NCBI RefSeq assembly: GCF_013114835.1
Contig: NZ_JAAVLW010000001.1
Location: forward strand, 186,001-250,000
From: Bradyrhizobium archetypum
Lineage (GTDB): Bacteria; Pseudomonadota; Alphaproteobacteria; Rhizobiales; Xanthobacteraceae
Length of the DNA: 64,000 bases
Direction: 5' to 3'
Shown: piece by piece, positions 30,016 through 40,280 of the stretch
Numbering within the stretch: the stretch's first letter is position 1
Layout of the letters: the number at the start of each line of letters is the position of its first letter
Position numbers and translations under genes: made by a program
The notes under the pieces: model-generated
What the model was told of the DNA's origin: nothing
Database searches by the model: none
The model's input: the letters and a program-made list of their open reading frames with translations, nothing else

Positions 30016-33000
30016 TAGCCCAAGCCGGGATGAGCCAGTCGACTCTGGAGGGACCGCCGATTGGCGACTAGGTTGTCAAGGTGCAGCGGCTCGTGCGCTG
30101 GCCGCTCTCCTTGGGCCAATCGTCGAACCAGCGCCCGCGTGCCGTCCACCACAAAGACGCCGCAATCATAGCTGTTCCGTTGCTGGACCATGCTGGGTGA
30201 CTCCAGGCGGGCGCGCAGCCGTCGTGCGAGCTGCGCTGCCGCCTCGTGGTTGTGTCCCCGGACAGAGTCGTAGTGATAGGCAACCGGCTCTCCTCGCGTG
30301 TGGCGATCAAGGAGCAGCAGCGACCAATGCGTGCCGAGGCGATTAGGATCCATAGCGTCGTTCACTGGCAGGAACAGGAAGTCGGCCGTATCATTACCAT
30401 TTGGATCGTAGACGATGCGCTGGAACGCGCGGAGCATGTCGGGCTCGGCGCCGAAGCGCAGTTGATAGTGAGCTATCAGGGGGTCCACGAACTGCGTCAG
30501 GGCGGCGAGTTCCGGACGGACCCGCCGCAACTCCTCCGCCAGGAGCTCGTAATCCCTGTGGATATGCTTGTCGCCCAGCCATTCCTTGGCGCCGAGCTCT
30601 AGTCCACTGCGGCCGTGGGAGGAGGCGGTCGGATCCAAAGCCCCCATCTGAGCATCGGCGGATGTGCGCGGGAAAGGCGCATAACGAGCATCATCACGCA
30701 GCTCCTGCAGCGTGGGCGGATCTAGATCAATCACCTGCGGTCTGGGCGCATCCCGACCAACAAATGATACAGGACCAGCGTAGGTGTCCGAGCGACCCCT
30801 GGCAGGATGGGCTGGCGCAAAGTGAGCATCGTCGCGCAACTCGGACGGCGTTGGCGCATTCAGATCAACAAATGGCTCAAGACCAGCGTAGGTGTCTGAG
30901 CGACCCTTGGCAGGATCGGCTGGCGTAAAGTGAGCATCGTCGCGCAACTCGGACGGCGTTGGCGCATTCAGATCAACAAATGGCTCAAGACCAGCGTAGG
31001 TGTCTGAGCGAACCCTGGCAGGAGCGGCTGGCGCAAAGTGAGCATCGTCGCGCAACTCGGACGGCGTTGGCGCATTCAGATCAACAAATGGCTCAAGACC
31101 AGCGTAGGTGTCTGAGCGAACCCTGGCAGGAGCGGCTGGCGCAAAGTGAGCATCGTCGCGCAACTCGGACGGCGGTGGCGCATTCAGATCAACAAATGGC
31201 TCACGCCTGCCCTTAGCATTTGACGCGGGCCTGGATGGTGATCCTGGTTCTTGCCGCTGTTCACTCAACCAAACCCAAGCTCCAGCGCTTCGGCTGGCCG
31301 GCGTTGAGGGGAGATCCTGCGAAGAGCCGGAAAACCGATCGCCCTGCGCGGCCGGCGAGCTCGGCTGCTCAGGGCCTCGCAGCCCCAGCTCTCGGTTCGC
31401 CTCGATGAGTTTCAAGTAGCTGCGAAGATGCGACAAATCGGGACCGTGTACTCTGCCTCCAGTCCGTTGGAATGCTACCACGTCATGGTCGAGGGATAAC
31501 TGCTGCCTGCTGGAGCCGTTTAGTCGCCCAATAATGCTCCCTTTGCCATTCCCTCTAAGCCACGCACTCAGCGCACGAAGACGTGTCGCCCGCTGTTGCG
31601 CAGACTGCCTCAGCTTCGCAGTCGGGGTTTTAAGATCTTTCAGGGCTTGGCTCAGCGCGCCCTCGATGAGGGGCGCATCTTCTGGATGAGGAACGTGGTG
31701 ACGGGGGGCACCGAGAACGCGGGGTTCGGGTGCTTCGACTTCTTCCCCCCCACGTAGCAGCCGCCTGAGAACGTCCACAGCCGATCTAATGCGGTTCTGG
31801 GGGTCACGGCCCAAGCTCCTGTACTTCGCTATTTCCTCATCGAGCGATGAACCGTCTCGCAGCCGAGAAGCTACAGGGCCCCTATGACTTGCGTTGACCC
31901 AGCGGACAAAAGTCCTAAGCCCGGAAACACTGTTGTTGATGGCCCCTAGGGTGAGCTTGCGCCGCTCGGCGTCTACACGAAACCTCGCCAAGAGCTCCGC
32001 GTCTTCGGCCGGAAGCTGCTCGCCGATCAGCTCGTCCGGCGACGACACCGGAGCTTGCCTCTGCGATGGTGACGCCGCCAGTTGATGGGATGGGGTCTGC
32101 ATCAGCTGCCGCTCAACCGCGTCGCCCTGTGGAGGCGGCGAGGAGCTGGGTCCGTCCATCGTCTCCAAAAGCAGATCCTGCTGGTTCGCAGGCAGAGTCT
32201 CCGGCCAGCTGACAGCTCCGTTCGACCCGCTGTGCTGCGCAGTCGCGGTGAGGGTCGGCTTCGTCTTGGCGCGAACCGCGTCTTCGAGATCAGGAAGGGG
32301 GCGAATATGACGCAGGAGTTCGATCGCTCTAGCACCCGCCGGCGACCTCAGGAGATGAGCCAGTGCGGCTCCGGCTTTTCTGCGGCCATGGGGGTCCGCC
32401 TCCTTATACCGACTGACATCTTCATCCAGCGAGTCGTGGCCAAGCCGAGCAGCAATGCCGGGCTTATCGTTTTCACGGAGGTAATCACTGAAATCGATAA
32501 GAAGAGTTGCATAGCTCCTGGCGGTGTTGGCGGTGCTTGGGGCTGCTTCTTCCTTGTACCTTTTGATGAGATCCGCATCCTGGGGATAGGGATTCCGCTC
32601 AACCCGGCTTGCAAACGGCGTGATGCCGCCCGGCGATTGGGAGGCTCGAAGATGATCCAGTGGGGTAGCGATGGCCTGCTCCTCCTTCTCGGCGAACTCC
32701 TGGGCATCCTTGTCCAGCGACTTGTCGTAAAGCCGGGAAGCAATGCCCGGCTTGTCGTTCTTCACGAGCCAATGCCCCAAGCTGAGAAGACCACGTAGAT
32801 TGCGGCCGACCGTGCTCTCGGAGGCCCCAGCCTTGATGAGTGCCGGCCTCAGCCCCTCAATAAGAGAGGCATCTTCGCAATAAACAGGATCCAGGCTGCT
32901 ACCTGCGAAAACCAATTTTGCATGGCCGGGCGGTAGCGCCGAGGCATTCAGCATCGTTCCACCGCCTTGACCGTGCGGAGGCGGCGTAGATGGGTGCCCG

Positions 33001-34418
33001 CTCGCCCGCATGATGGGAATCTGCTCGCCTGGCACGAGGATGTTGCGGTAACGTTCATCCGTCAGCTCGTCGTCCTGGTGGCGCCAGTTCACGGGATTAG
33101 GGGACTCTGTAGGATTCAATGCCAGGCCATGCCGCGGTGGCTGAAGACACGACGATGCACCGGCTTCGTCGACCGTCCCAAAGAATAAATCTTGATCATC
33201 CCCCTCAGCGAGTGCCGCTGGCCAACTGAAGGCGGGCTGCGAGCCGCCCTGCTTAGCCGCGGCCTCAATGCCCCCTGCCCGGGCAGTGATTGACGCGACT
33301 CCGCCCGGCGACTGAGAGGCGCGGAGACGATCTAGTGCGGTAAGAACGAGGTGCCTGCGACTTTGATCGAAGATCGCAGCCTCGCTGCTGAGCGATTCGT
33401 CGTTAAGCCGAGCAGCCACTCCCGGCTTGTTTTTTGCAAAGAGCCACCGGCTGAATCTGCGAAGAGGACCAACATAATTCGTCTTAGCGGTGATCTCCTC
33501 GTACCCAGCCTTAACGAGTGCTTCTTGAAGTCCGGAAATCAAGGGCGCGTCTTCGGGATGAAAAGGCGGACCGTTGAGTTTTCTCGCTCCATTACGGAGA
33601 TGATCAAGTGCCGCGCCGATACTTTTGTTACCCCCGGCGTCCTTGTAGCGCTGGATCTCTTCATTGAGCGGTTCGTCCTCGTTCCATGTCTCGTCCTGAA
33701 GCCGAGCAGCAATGCCAGGCTTGTTGTTTGCCCGAAGGTAGTGGCTGAAATCCGTGAGAATAGATGCATAGGTTTTGGCGGTACTTGAATTTCCGGCCGC
33801 CACTGCTTGCTTTCTGTATTCTTTGATGAGAGTTCCGTCCTTGGGATAAGGAGTCAGGTCAGGGCGGCCTGCGATCGGTACGACTCCTCCCGTCAATTGA
33901 GAGGTCCGCAGATGAGCTAGTGCCCAAGGGACGTTCGCCATCCCACCTTTGGTTATGAACTCCTCGACATCCTTGTCCATCGACTCATCATGAAGCCGAT
34001 CAGCAATGCACGGCTTGTCGTTTGCAAAGAGCCAGCGGCTCAAGCTGAGCAGATAACCGACGTTGCTCGTGGCGGTGCTCTCGGCGGCTCCACCCCTGAG
34101 GAGCGCCTGTTTAAGGCCGGAAATAAGGCGCGCATCCTTAGCATAAAGCGGCTCCTTGCTGCGACCTACCAAGACCCAATTTGACTGAGCGGTCTGCAGC
34201 GCTGCGGCGCCCAGCACCGCCTCATCGTTTCCGGCATGCGCCTCAGATCGCGATGCCTCCGCTTGATGGGCGCGGATGAGCACGGGAGCAGACGGGACAG
34301 CGATCTCGCTCAGCTGCTGCTCAAAGGCCGCCGCATCTGTGGACGGAGCCGGTGAGCTCTCTTGCGGGCCCGCGGTGCCCGATTGTTGACGCACCCAGTT
34401 GGTGGATTGGAACTTCAT
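30015..34418 (-). CDS. Type III effector, C48 SUMO-protease family (NopD/Bel2-5-like)
   Basis: This 1467-residue protein has three parts. Residues 91-1002 carry seven divergent helical repeats of about 90 aa (starting near 91, 190, 286, 510, 608, 802 and 910), with cores like (S/D)RWLFAxxKPGIAARL. Residues 1073-1216 are four tandem 36-aa repeats, EPFVDLNAPTPSELRDDAHF plus a 16-aa tail, and a degenerate fifth; the first copy holds DLNAPP, fitting the EAR form DLNxxP. Residues 1280-1460 are a Ulp1/XopD-like cysteine protease with His1364 (GTHWSLLLL), Asp1384 (YHYDSV), Gln1413 and Cys1419 (QRNSYDCGVF). Such effectors are secreted into host cells, enter nuclei and cleave SUMO conjugates; Bel2-5 of B. 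elkanii can trigger nodulation. Secretion is inferred: no clear tts box is seen upstream. Confidence 0.88.
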   Translation of the reverse strand: MKFQSTNWVRQQSGTAGPQESSPAPSTDAAAFEQQLSEIAVPSAPVLIRAHQAEASRSEAHAGNDEAVLGAAALQTAQSNWVLVGRSKEPLYAKDARLISGLKQALLRGGAAESTATSNVGYLLSLSRWLFANDKPCIADRLHDESMDKDVEEFITKGGMANVPWALAHLRTSQLTGGVVPIAGRPDLTPYPKDGTLIKEYRKQAVAAGNSSTAKTYASILTDFSHYLRANNKPGIAARLQDETWNEDEPLNEEIQRYKDAGGNKSIGAALDHLRNGARKLNGPPFHPEDAPLISGLQEALVKAGYEEITAKTNYVGPLRRFSRWLFAKNKPGVAARLNDESLSSEAAIFDQSRRHLVLTALDRLRASQSPGGVASITARAGGIEAAAKQGGSQPAFSWPAALAEGDDQDLFFGTVDEAGASSCLQPPRHGLALNPTESPNPVNWRHQDDELTDERYRNILVPGEQIPIMRASGHPSTPPPHGQGGGTMLNASALPPGHAKLVFAGSSLDPVYCEDASLIEGLRPALIKAGASESTVGRNLRGLLSLGHWLVKNDKPGIASRLYDKSLDKDAQEFAEKEEQAIATPLDHLRASQSPGGITPFASRVERNPYPQDADLIKRYKEEAAPSTANTARSYATLLIDFSDYLRENDKPGIAARLGHDSLDEDVSRYKEADPHGRRKAGAALAHLLRSPAGARAIELLRHIRPLPDLEDAVRAKTKPTLTATAQHSGSNGAVSWPETLPANQQDLLLETMDGPSSSPPPQGDAVERQLMQTPSHQLAASPSQRQAPVSSPDELIGEQLPAEDAELLARFRVDAERRKLTLGAINNSVSGLRTFVRWVNASHRGPVASRLRDGSSLDEEIAKYRSLGRDPQNRIRSAVDVLRRLLRGGEEVEAPEPRVLGAPRHHVPHPEDAPLIEGALSQALKDLKTPTAKLRQSAQQRATRLRALSAWLRGNGKGSIIGRLNGSSRQQLSLDHDVVAFQRTGGRVHGPDLSHLRSYLKLIEANRELGLRGPEQPSSPAAQGDRFSGSSQDLPSTPASRSAGAWVWLSEQRQEPGSPSRPASNAKGRREPFVDLNAPPPSELRDDAHFAPAAPARVRSDTYAGLEPFVDLNAPTPSELRDDAHFAPAAPARVRSDTYAGLEPFVDLNAPTPSELRDDAHFTPADPAKGRSDTYAGLEPFVDLNAPTPSELRDDAHFAPAHPARGRSDTYAGPVSFVGRDAPRPQVIDLDPPTLQELRDDARYAPFPRTSADAQMGALDPTASSHGRSGLELGAKEWLGDKHIHRDYELLAEELRRVRPELAALTQFVDPLIAHYQLRFGAEPDMLRAFQRIVYDPNGNDTADFLFLPVNDAMDPNRLGTHWSLLLLDRHTRGEPVAYHYDSVRGHNHEAAAQLARRLRARLESPSMVQQRNSYDCGVFVVDGTRALVRRLAQGERPAHEPLHLDNLVANRRSLQSRLAHPGLG
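30771..31202 (-). repeat. Four tandem 108-bp repeats inside the effector gene
   Basis: Each 108-bp unit encodes 36 residues beginning EPFVDLNAP. The four units are nearly identical at DNA level, with differences mainly in the APARVR/DPAKGR/HPARGR part. In-frame tandem repeats of this kind can change copy number by recombination between strains. Confidence 0.9.
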
Positions 34419-35028
34419 TCGTTCTCACTTCGGAATATAGGCCAATTTGAAGCCTGAGTGATTTGCCACGGACTCGACTCGGCAGCATCGAACCCAGCAG
34501 AAAACTACCGTGAACGCCCCAAAATGCCCCGTCCAAGCACCCCCGACCGCGCGCTCCAGTATTCTTGCAGCGATCGCCAGCTATGATCGCCTCTGGAGAC
34601 CCTACTCTATGTGCGATAGCTGTCGAGAACCTGACGCGGAGCCGCCGACTTGCTGCAGCGGACACGCAGGCTGCCCCCATGGCCGGAAATCGATAAAGAA
34701 CCTCGCGAAGAACGGTTCTGTGGGCTTTCCTGAGCCTTGTTGTATAATGAAGAACGGCCCCATGGGGCGATCGGCAATCGACCCGATTTTGCTGCAAAAC
34801 CGCGATGGCGCCACCAGCCCGCCAACGTGTTTAGAGTCGTAAAACTCTAGTTTCGAGTGGTCCAAAGTTCGGTCTCGCTGCAGAACCACCGAGACTCTAA
34901 TTGCCGCTGGATGAAAGTTTAGTGGCAGGTCAGCGGTCACCAAACATCCTTCGGGGATATCGAAATGGCCCTCTTGCGATCTACTGCCAAATTTTATGCC
35001 TTTGCCGGAACTCTCCACCCGACGAGAT

Positions 35029-35259
35029 CTAGCTACTTGCGCTGTAATCATCCGGCAAGGTCCGGCGAGGGCCGCCTTGCTCAGAGGGTCTGCAGGCTGC
35101 AACTCCTATTGCAAGCACTAGGAGTAGTCCTATGACAACGGTAAGTGGCAAAGAGACCCCATCTGGCGGAGTGGATGAGCGATCGGCTATCGGCTGCGGA
35201 GTGTGTGAGCCGATGTGAGCTTCTATGTCTGCGCCTAGTTCTGAAACTAGACCTTCCAT
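35029..35259 (-). CDS. Small membrane protein, 76 aa (tentative)
   Basis: Starting at ATG 35257-35259 (MEGLVSELGADIEAHIGSHT), the ORF has a soluble N-terminal half and one clear transmembrane helix (LPLTVVIGLLLVLAIGVAA) followed by a short basic tail. There is no good ribosome site, and longer in-frame starts run antisense into the IS66 remnant. It may be a real tail-anchored protein or the end of a lost gene. Confidence 0.3.
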   Translation of the reverse strand: MEGLVSELGADIEAHIGSHTPQPIADRSSTPPDGVSLPLTVVIGLLLVLAIGVAACRPSEQGGPRRTLPDDYSASS

Positions 35260-35440
35260 ATGATCGTAGCGGTCGCAGAGCGTCTTGAGGGAGCCCCGCG
35301 ACAACTTGGCCGACGCTGGTCGGATGAGTTCAAGGCACAAGTCGTGGCAGAGGCGCTGGAGCCCGGCGGGAGTGTATCGGAGAGCATTCACCCGTCGCAG
35401 CTCTTCACCTGGCGTCGCGATGCTCGGGCCTCGTCGCGGT
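35260..35440 (+). mobile_element. IS66/IS3-type OrfA (TnpA) fragment
   Basis: The translated piece RRWSDEFKAQVVAEALEPGG followed by SVSESIHPSQLFTWRRDAR matches the helix-turn-helix OrfA of IS66 elements, with a short internal deletion. Downstream sequence no longer matches. It is not functional. Confidence 0.75.
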
Positions 35441-36467
35441 TTTCGAGTCGCGAAGCCGCGGTGGGTGCATCAGTTTGTCACCGGCGAGCTCCGAAAACCG
35501 AAACGGTCGCGATCAAGACTCGGGCCTCTCAGCAACCCTCGCCCGAGTTGATGGTGAACTCACAAAGGTTTTTGGCCACGACACGGCATATCGTAGAAGC
35601 CGAGCGACCCAGCTCGATCAGGGCTAAGGAGGATATAAATCGGTTTGTGTTGCAGCGCTGAACTCGGTTGTCTGCACGTGCAAGCGACCGAGATCGCAAA
35701 AGCACTGAGGGCTTCAGCGTCAGCATCCGCACAACGCTAGCCTCGTGCACAGCGACCCCGGAGGCTCCATTCTTCGCGTGCGCGATACGCCTTCCCTCGG
35801 CCGTCACACGCGTCGACCTCCTTTCATTTCGCAGAAGCGCGTAAAGCCCTCTATAACTTCCCCGGTCACGTGCGGGTCTCTGCTCGCGTCTAGCCCCCGG
35901 CCAGGCCGATCAACAACAAGAGGCTTACGTAACCGAGCATGAAAGCAGAGGGTCTTCTGATGAAGCGGTCTTCAATTTATTGTTTTGAAGCCTCTCTCTT
36001 ATGGTCTTGTCCACCGTATGCATTTGGCGAAGCCGCCGCCAAACGAGACGATCGTGTCATGGCCCCCGAAAGCCATCCACAGACCTTTTCAAATCCTAAG
36101 TAAGGAGACGGGCCAACGATAGACATCTCCCCCAAAGGCTTTCCCTGATTGTTACTCGGTTTATCTTCGGTGGAAGTGCCGGCCCGGCTGCTGCGCTCCA
36201 CTGGTTCTAAGCGCACTGCCGTGTGGGTTCTAAGGGCCCTCATGGCCGCCTCGATCAGCCAATTTCTTTAAACGAAAGTTTTCTTTCGGCGTCATCAAAG
36301 CCCGAAAGCCCGGAACTCGCTCTTCCGCTCATGCCATTGATATCAATGGATTAATCGCACCGAGGCAACCTGATAATGCTAGCGCTAGCTGCTGAATCAG
36401 TGCGAGCGCAAGAGAGCCTAAACATTCGTATAATTCTCCAGCTGCTTTCGATAGTTTAGGTTGATGG

Positions 36468-39122
36468 GTGATCAGCTTACTAGATTCAACTTCGCAAGCT
36501 CACGCAGTTTTTTTTGCGCGGGCGTTGATGACGCTAACTTCGTTGTACCTTCACACCCAGTTCGCCGCGACGGCGTTCGGCTATTTGGAAATGATATTGG
36601 TGTTTTCTCTGATGGGCAGCCTCATCCCCTCTGCCACGCTTTTCATCTTGCCATTCGCTGCTTTGGCCTATTTCTTTGCGCCGCCCACTTTCAATCTCGA
36701 CGATCCGCGGGATCTTCCTGTGGTTGTGGCCTTCCTTGTTGCCTCAATTGTCGGAACGCACCTGATTGGAAAAGTCCGCCGAGAAAAGGAGGTTGCGCTT
36801 GAGGCCGCAGCCAGGCTCCGGCGCAGCGAGGCTGAGTTGCGCGACCGCGAGAAACAGTGGCGCGAAATTTTCGAGCATAATCCGGTCATGCACTTCATGG
36901 TCAACCCCACCGGAATGGTCCTGAACGTCAACACGTTTGGCGCAACACAGCTCGGCTATGCGCCCTCGGAGCTTGTCGGGCATTCCGTTCTGAAGGTATT
37001 TCTGGAAGAAGATCGTCCGTTTGTTCGCGAGCGCGTCGGGCTGTGCATAGAAACGGTCGGCCAATCGCACACTTGGGAGATCCAGAAGATCAGGAAGGAT
37101 GGCTCAGTGCTGTGGGTGCGCGAAAACGCCAAAGCCATGCAGTGGGCAGAAGACAAGCTCGTCGTCCTTATCGCCTGCGAAGATATCACCGAGCGAAAGC
37201 GGACGGAAACTGCCCTGCGGCGGAGCGAAGCCCATCTGGCCCAGGCGCAGGAATTGAGCCGCACCGGCAGCTTCGGCTGGAACGTCGCCACCGGCGAGGT
37301 CCACTGGTCAAAGGAGACGTTTCGTATTTTTCAATACGATCCGTCGACCGAACCGACCCCGCAACTCGTCCTTGATCGAACCCATCCAGAAGATCGGGCT
37401 GCCGTGCGAGAGACCATCGAACGAGCGCTCCAAAACGAAGAGGATTTCGAGCACGAATACCGACTGCTGATGCCGGACGGCTCGGTGAAGCACCTCCACG
37501 CGGTGGTACGAGCCTTCGGAAAGGCCTCTGGTGATATCGAGTTTGTCGGCGCAGTGACGGATATTACGGCTGCAAAGCAGGCGGAACAGCAGTTGCGTCG
37601 TAGCGAGGCATATCTGGCCGAAGCCCAGCATCTTAGCCACACGGGCAGTTGGTCCTGGGACGTTCACCGTCTCGAATTTGTGTATCGCTCCGCCGAAATC
37701 GATCGCCTGTTTGGGTTCGATCCGCAACAGGCTGTATCGATAGAGACCATCCGGTCGCGTATCCATCCAGACGACTTGCCGCGGCTTCAGGAAGTGTCGC
37801 GCCAGGCTATCGAAGACAAAGGAGGGCATTTCGAATATGATTTCCGAATCCTTCTTCCAGATGGCGCGATGAGGCGCATACATTCCGTTGCGCACGCCGT
37901 GGTCGGCAGCGATGGCAACGTCAGCGAGCTCATCGGAACGCATATGGATGTCACCGAGCAACATGCGGCCAGGGAACGACTGGAAAGGGCTCTTGCTGCG
38001 TTGCGCGAAAGCGAGCAGCGGTTTCGCGACTACGCTGAAACGGCCTCCGACTGGCTCTGGGAGACCGGACCGGACCATCGGATCACCCGCTTTTCGGAGC
38101 ACACCAGCGCAGCAGGCATACTGGCCACAAGGGTCGTCGGCCTGCTTCGCTGGGAAATTGCGCGCGATGTCGAGGCAGAACCCGAGAAGTGGCGACAGCA
38201 TCGGGCGACGCTCGATGCACGTCTTCCATTTCGCGATTTCATCTATCGCACCGTCACCCAGATGGGATCTCCAATTTACGTCCGGAGCAGCGGCAAGCCA
38301 TTCTTTGATGCTGACGGCAATTTCCTCGGCTATCGCGGCGTCAGCACCGACATCACCGCAACCATCCGCGCAGATCAGGCCGAACGAGAACTGCGGAAGG
38401 CACAGGCAGAGCTCGCGCACGTGACGCGCGTGACGACACTGGGCGAGCTGACAACCTCCATCGCCCACGAGATAAACCAGCCGCTCGCCGCCATTGTCAC
38501 CAATGGCGAGGCTTGTCTGGGTTGGCTTGGTCGCGAAACTCCTGACCTTTCCGCGGCGCGCTGCTCAGTGGAGTGGATCATCGAGGACGGGATCCGAGCG
38601 AGCGAGGTGATCCGCCGCATCCGCGCGCTTGCGAAGAAAAGCGAGATCGAGATGGTGCCGGTCGATATCAATGACATCGTCAAGGAGGTAATCGCGCTGG
38701 TAGCACGCGAGCTGGTCAGCCATCAGGTCTCGTTGCGGACCGAGTTGGCGCCGGCCCTCCCCCTGATCCTAGGTGACCGGGTTCAACTGCAACAGGTGAT
38801 CACAAATCTGGTGATGAACGGGATTGAGGCCATGCAAACGGTCAGGGACCGGCCGCGCGAACTGGTGATTCAGTCATCCGAAGATGATATGGGACGCGTG
38901 CACCTCGCCGTGACTGATTGCGGTATCGGGATCACCGAGGACGACGCGGATCGCGTGTTCAATCCCTTTTTCACCACTAAATCAAGCGGCCTTGGAATGG
39001 GGCTTTCGATCTGCCGTTCGATTGTGGAGGCTCACGGCGGGAGCCTATCGATCGCTCGCAAGCAAGAGCCGGGCGCGACGTTTCAATTCGTCCTGCCGTT
39101 GCATAAAGAGGTCGTGTCGTGA
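36468..39122 (+). CDS. nodV: Membrane-anchored multi-PAS sensor histidine kinase, NodV-like
   Basis: This 884-residue kinase starts at GTG 36468. It has two to three membrane helices in the first 110 residues ([39 protein letters not shown]). Four PAS/PAC units follow (about 125-650), recognised by repeated RRSEA-L-AQ/EAQ-LS-TGS and DGSV/DITA motifs. The kinase core has His667 in [13 protein letters not shown], an N-box ([10 protein letters not shown]), DCGIGI at 817 and GLGMGLS at 841. In Bradyrhizobium NodV senses isoflavones and activates nod genes through NodW. Length, PAS number and the NodW-like gene that overlaps it by 4 nt support this name, though the paralogue NwsA cannot be excluded. 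Confidence 0.8.
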   Translation: MISLLDSTSQAHAVFFARALMTLTSLYLHTQFAATAFGYLEMILVFSLMGSLIPSATLFILPFAALAYFFAPPTFNLDDPRDLPVVVAFLVASIVGTHLIGKVRREKEVALEAAARLRRSEAELRDREKQWREIFEHNPVMHFMVNPTGMVLNVNTFGATQLGYAPSELVGHSVLKVFLEEDRPFVRERVGLCIETVGQSHTWEIQKIRKDGSVLWVRENAKAMQWAEDKLVVLIACEDITERKRTETALRRSEAHLAQAQELSRTGSFGWNVATGEVHWSKETFRIFQYDPSTEPTPQLVLDRTHPEDRAAVRETIERALQNEEDFEHEYRLLMPDGSVKHLHAVVRAFGKASGDIEFVGAVTDITAAKQAEQQLRRSEAYLAEAQHLSHTGSWSWDVHRLEFVYRSAEIDRLFGFDPQQAVSIETIRSRIHPDDLPRLQEVSRQAIEDKGGHFEYDFRILLPDGAMRRIHSVAHAVVGSDGNVSELIGTHMDVTEQHAARERLERALAALRESEQRFRDYAETASDWLWETGPDHRITRFSEHTSAAGILATRVVGLLRWEIARDVEAEPEKWRQHRATLDARLPFRDFIYRTVTQMGSPIYVRSSGKPFFDADGNFLGYRGVSTDITATIRADQAERELRKAQAELAHVTRVTTLGELTTSIAHEINQPLAAIVTNGEACLGWLGRETPDLSAARCSVEWIIEDGIRASEVIRRIRALAKKSEIEMVPVDINDIVKEVIALVARELVSHQVSLRTELAPALPLILGDRVQLQQVITNLVMNGIEAMQTVRDRPRELVIQSSEDDMGRVHLAVTDCGIGITEDDADRVFNPFFTTKSSGLGMGLSICRSIVEAHGGSLSIARKQEPGATFQFVLPLHKEVVS

Positions 39123-39793
39123 CCGGGCTCTCCGACTCGCCGCACCAAGGCGTGAAGGCCGAGGAGCCCAGCGGAAGGGCGATCGTGTTCGTGATCGACG
39201 ACGACGTCTCAATACGTCGTTCGCTCTCGAATCTTTTTCGATCGGTGAACTTGGACGTTGCTGCGTTCGGATCGGCCCAGGAAATGCTGCAAGGCAAGCT
39301 TCCGGAGGTTGCCAGCTGCCTCGTCCTTGACGTCAGGCTGCCGGGATTGAGCGGCCTCGAGCTGCAGACCGAGCTAGCCAAGTTGAACCTTCACATTCCG
39401 ATTATTTTCATCACTGGCCACGGCGACATTCCAATGAGCGTCAAGGCCATGAAAGGTGGAGCGGTCGATTTTCTTACCAAGCCGTTCCGCGATCAGGAGC
39501 TGCTTGACGCCGTCGTCGCCGCGACCGAACGGGATCGCAAGAGGCGAGAGGTTGAGAAGACAGTTGCGAACCTGCAATCCTTGTTCGAGACGTTAAGCCC
39601 TCGCGAACAGGCAGTGATGAAACTGGTCGCTGCTGGCCTTATGAACAAACAAGTAGCGGCAGAGCTCGAGCTCGCCGAAATTACCGTCAAGATCTATCGC
39701 GGACGAGTGATGAAGAAAATGGGGGCACGGTCGCTGGCCGATTTAATCAGAATGGCTGAGACCCTCGGAATTTGTGCCAACCAGCCCGAATAA
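39119..39793 (+). CDS. nodW: FixJ/LuxR-type response regulator, NodW-like
   Basis: This 224-residue regulator has a receiver domain with [13 protein letters not shown], phospho-acceptor Asp71 ([13 protein letters not shown]), Thr in FITGHGD and Lys in FLTKPF. Its C-terminal LuxR-type helix-turn-helix is [20 protein letters not shown] and onward. The start ATG... overlaps the end of nodV (GTGA). NodW activates nod gene transcription in response to host flavonoids; published NodW has its phosphorylated Asp at position 70, close to the one here. Confidence 0.82.
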   Translation: MTGLSDSPHQGVKAEEPSGRAIVFVIDDDVSIRRSLSNLFRSVNLDVAAFGSAQEMLQGKLPEVASCLVLDVRLPGLSGLELQTELAKLNLHIPIIFITGHGDIPMSVKAMKGGAVDFLTKPFRDQELLDAVVAATERDRKRREVEKTVANLQSLFETLSPREQAVMKLVAAGLMNKQVAAELELAEITVKIYRGRVMKKMGARSLADLIRMAETLGICANQPE

Positions 39794-39890
39794 GCCTAAG
39801 TATGAGTTTACAATTTCATCCCGCAAGCCCACCCTTGATCCAGGCGACTATGCTTCGGCAAGCGCCTTTCCCGCGTTAGAGGGCATCGTC

Positions 39891-40280
39891 TTGTCCACGC
39901 CTCCGCTCATTTCCATCGTCGATGACGACGGATCGGTACGTGCTGCGATAGATAATCTTTTGAAGTCCCGCGGCTATATCGTTCATACATTTGTGTCGGC
40001 CGAGGAGTTCTTGCGCTCGCCCCACCTGAACGGAACATCGTGTGTGATTGCGGATGTGCAGATGTCGATTATGAGCGGCTTGGACCTGCTGACACATATG
40101 CGGGCTCAAGGTTACGGTGCACCGTTCATTTTCATCACTGCCTTTCCCGATGATCGCGTTCGCGCGCGCGCGCTGAGCGCCGGAGCAATTTGCTTCCTGG
40201 CCAAGCCCTTTGCCGGACAGACCTTGATCAGGTGCCTTGATACCGCACTGGATAAGCATCGCGGCGGAGCCAGCGCATGA
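39891..40280 (+). CDS. Single-domain receiver protein
   Basis: About 129 residues make a receiver domain only: ISIVDDDGSVR, Asp in CVIADVQMSIMSG, Thr in FITAFPDD and Lys in FLAKPF. There is no output domain. The frame is open from GTG 39774 inside nodW, but TTG 39891 has a GAGG ribosome site and matches where homologues begin, so I prefer it. As third gene of the nodVW-like operon it may compete for phosphate from the kinase, act as a phosphate sink, or relay to another regulator. Confidence 0.8.
   Translation: MSTPPLISIVDDDGSVRAAIDNLLKSRGYIVHTFVSAEEFLRSPHLNGTSCVIADVQMSIMSGLDLLTHMRAQGYGAPFIFITAFPDDRVRARALSAGAICFLAKPFAGQTLIRCLDTALDKHRGGASA

Larger units (their letters stand above)
34419..36467. 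other. Gap between effector and nodV-like gene
   Basis: Contains the IS66 OrfA fragment and the small membrane ORF listed separately. A minus-strand ORF at 34602-35102 (166 aa) and another at 35977-36243 (88 aa) are open but unrecognised and unsupported. I looked for a tts box (TtsI site) upstream of the effector and found none that fits well. Confidence 0.45.

Noticed and set aside
30771..31202. CRISPR-like repeat array
   Set aside because: Repeats are 108 bp, directly abutting, without spacers, and in frame with the effector.
33025..33050. Sigma-54-like TGGCAC...TTGC inside the effector gene
   Set aside because: The spacer is 7 nt instead of 5 and the site is within coding sequence.
34419..35100. 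tts box (TtsI site) upstream of the effector
   Set aside because: I searched both orientations for GTCAGCTT-N-TCGAAAGCT-like sequence and saw only weak partial matches such as AGTTTCGAGTGG, so I do not call it.
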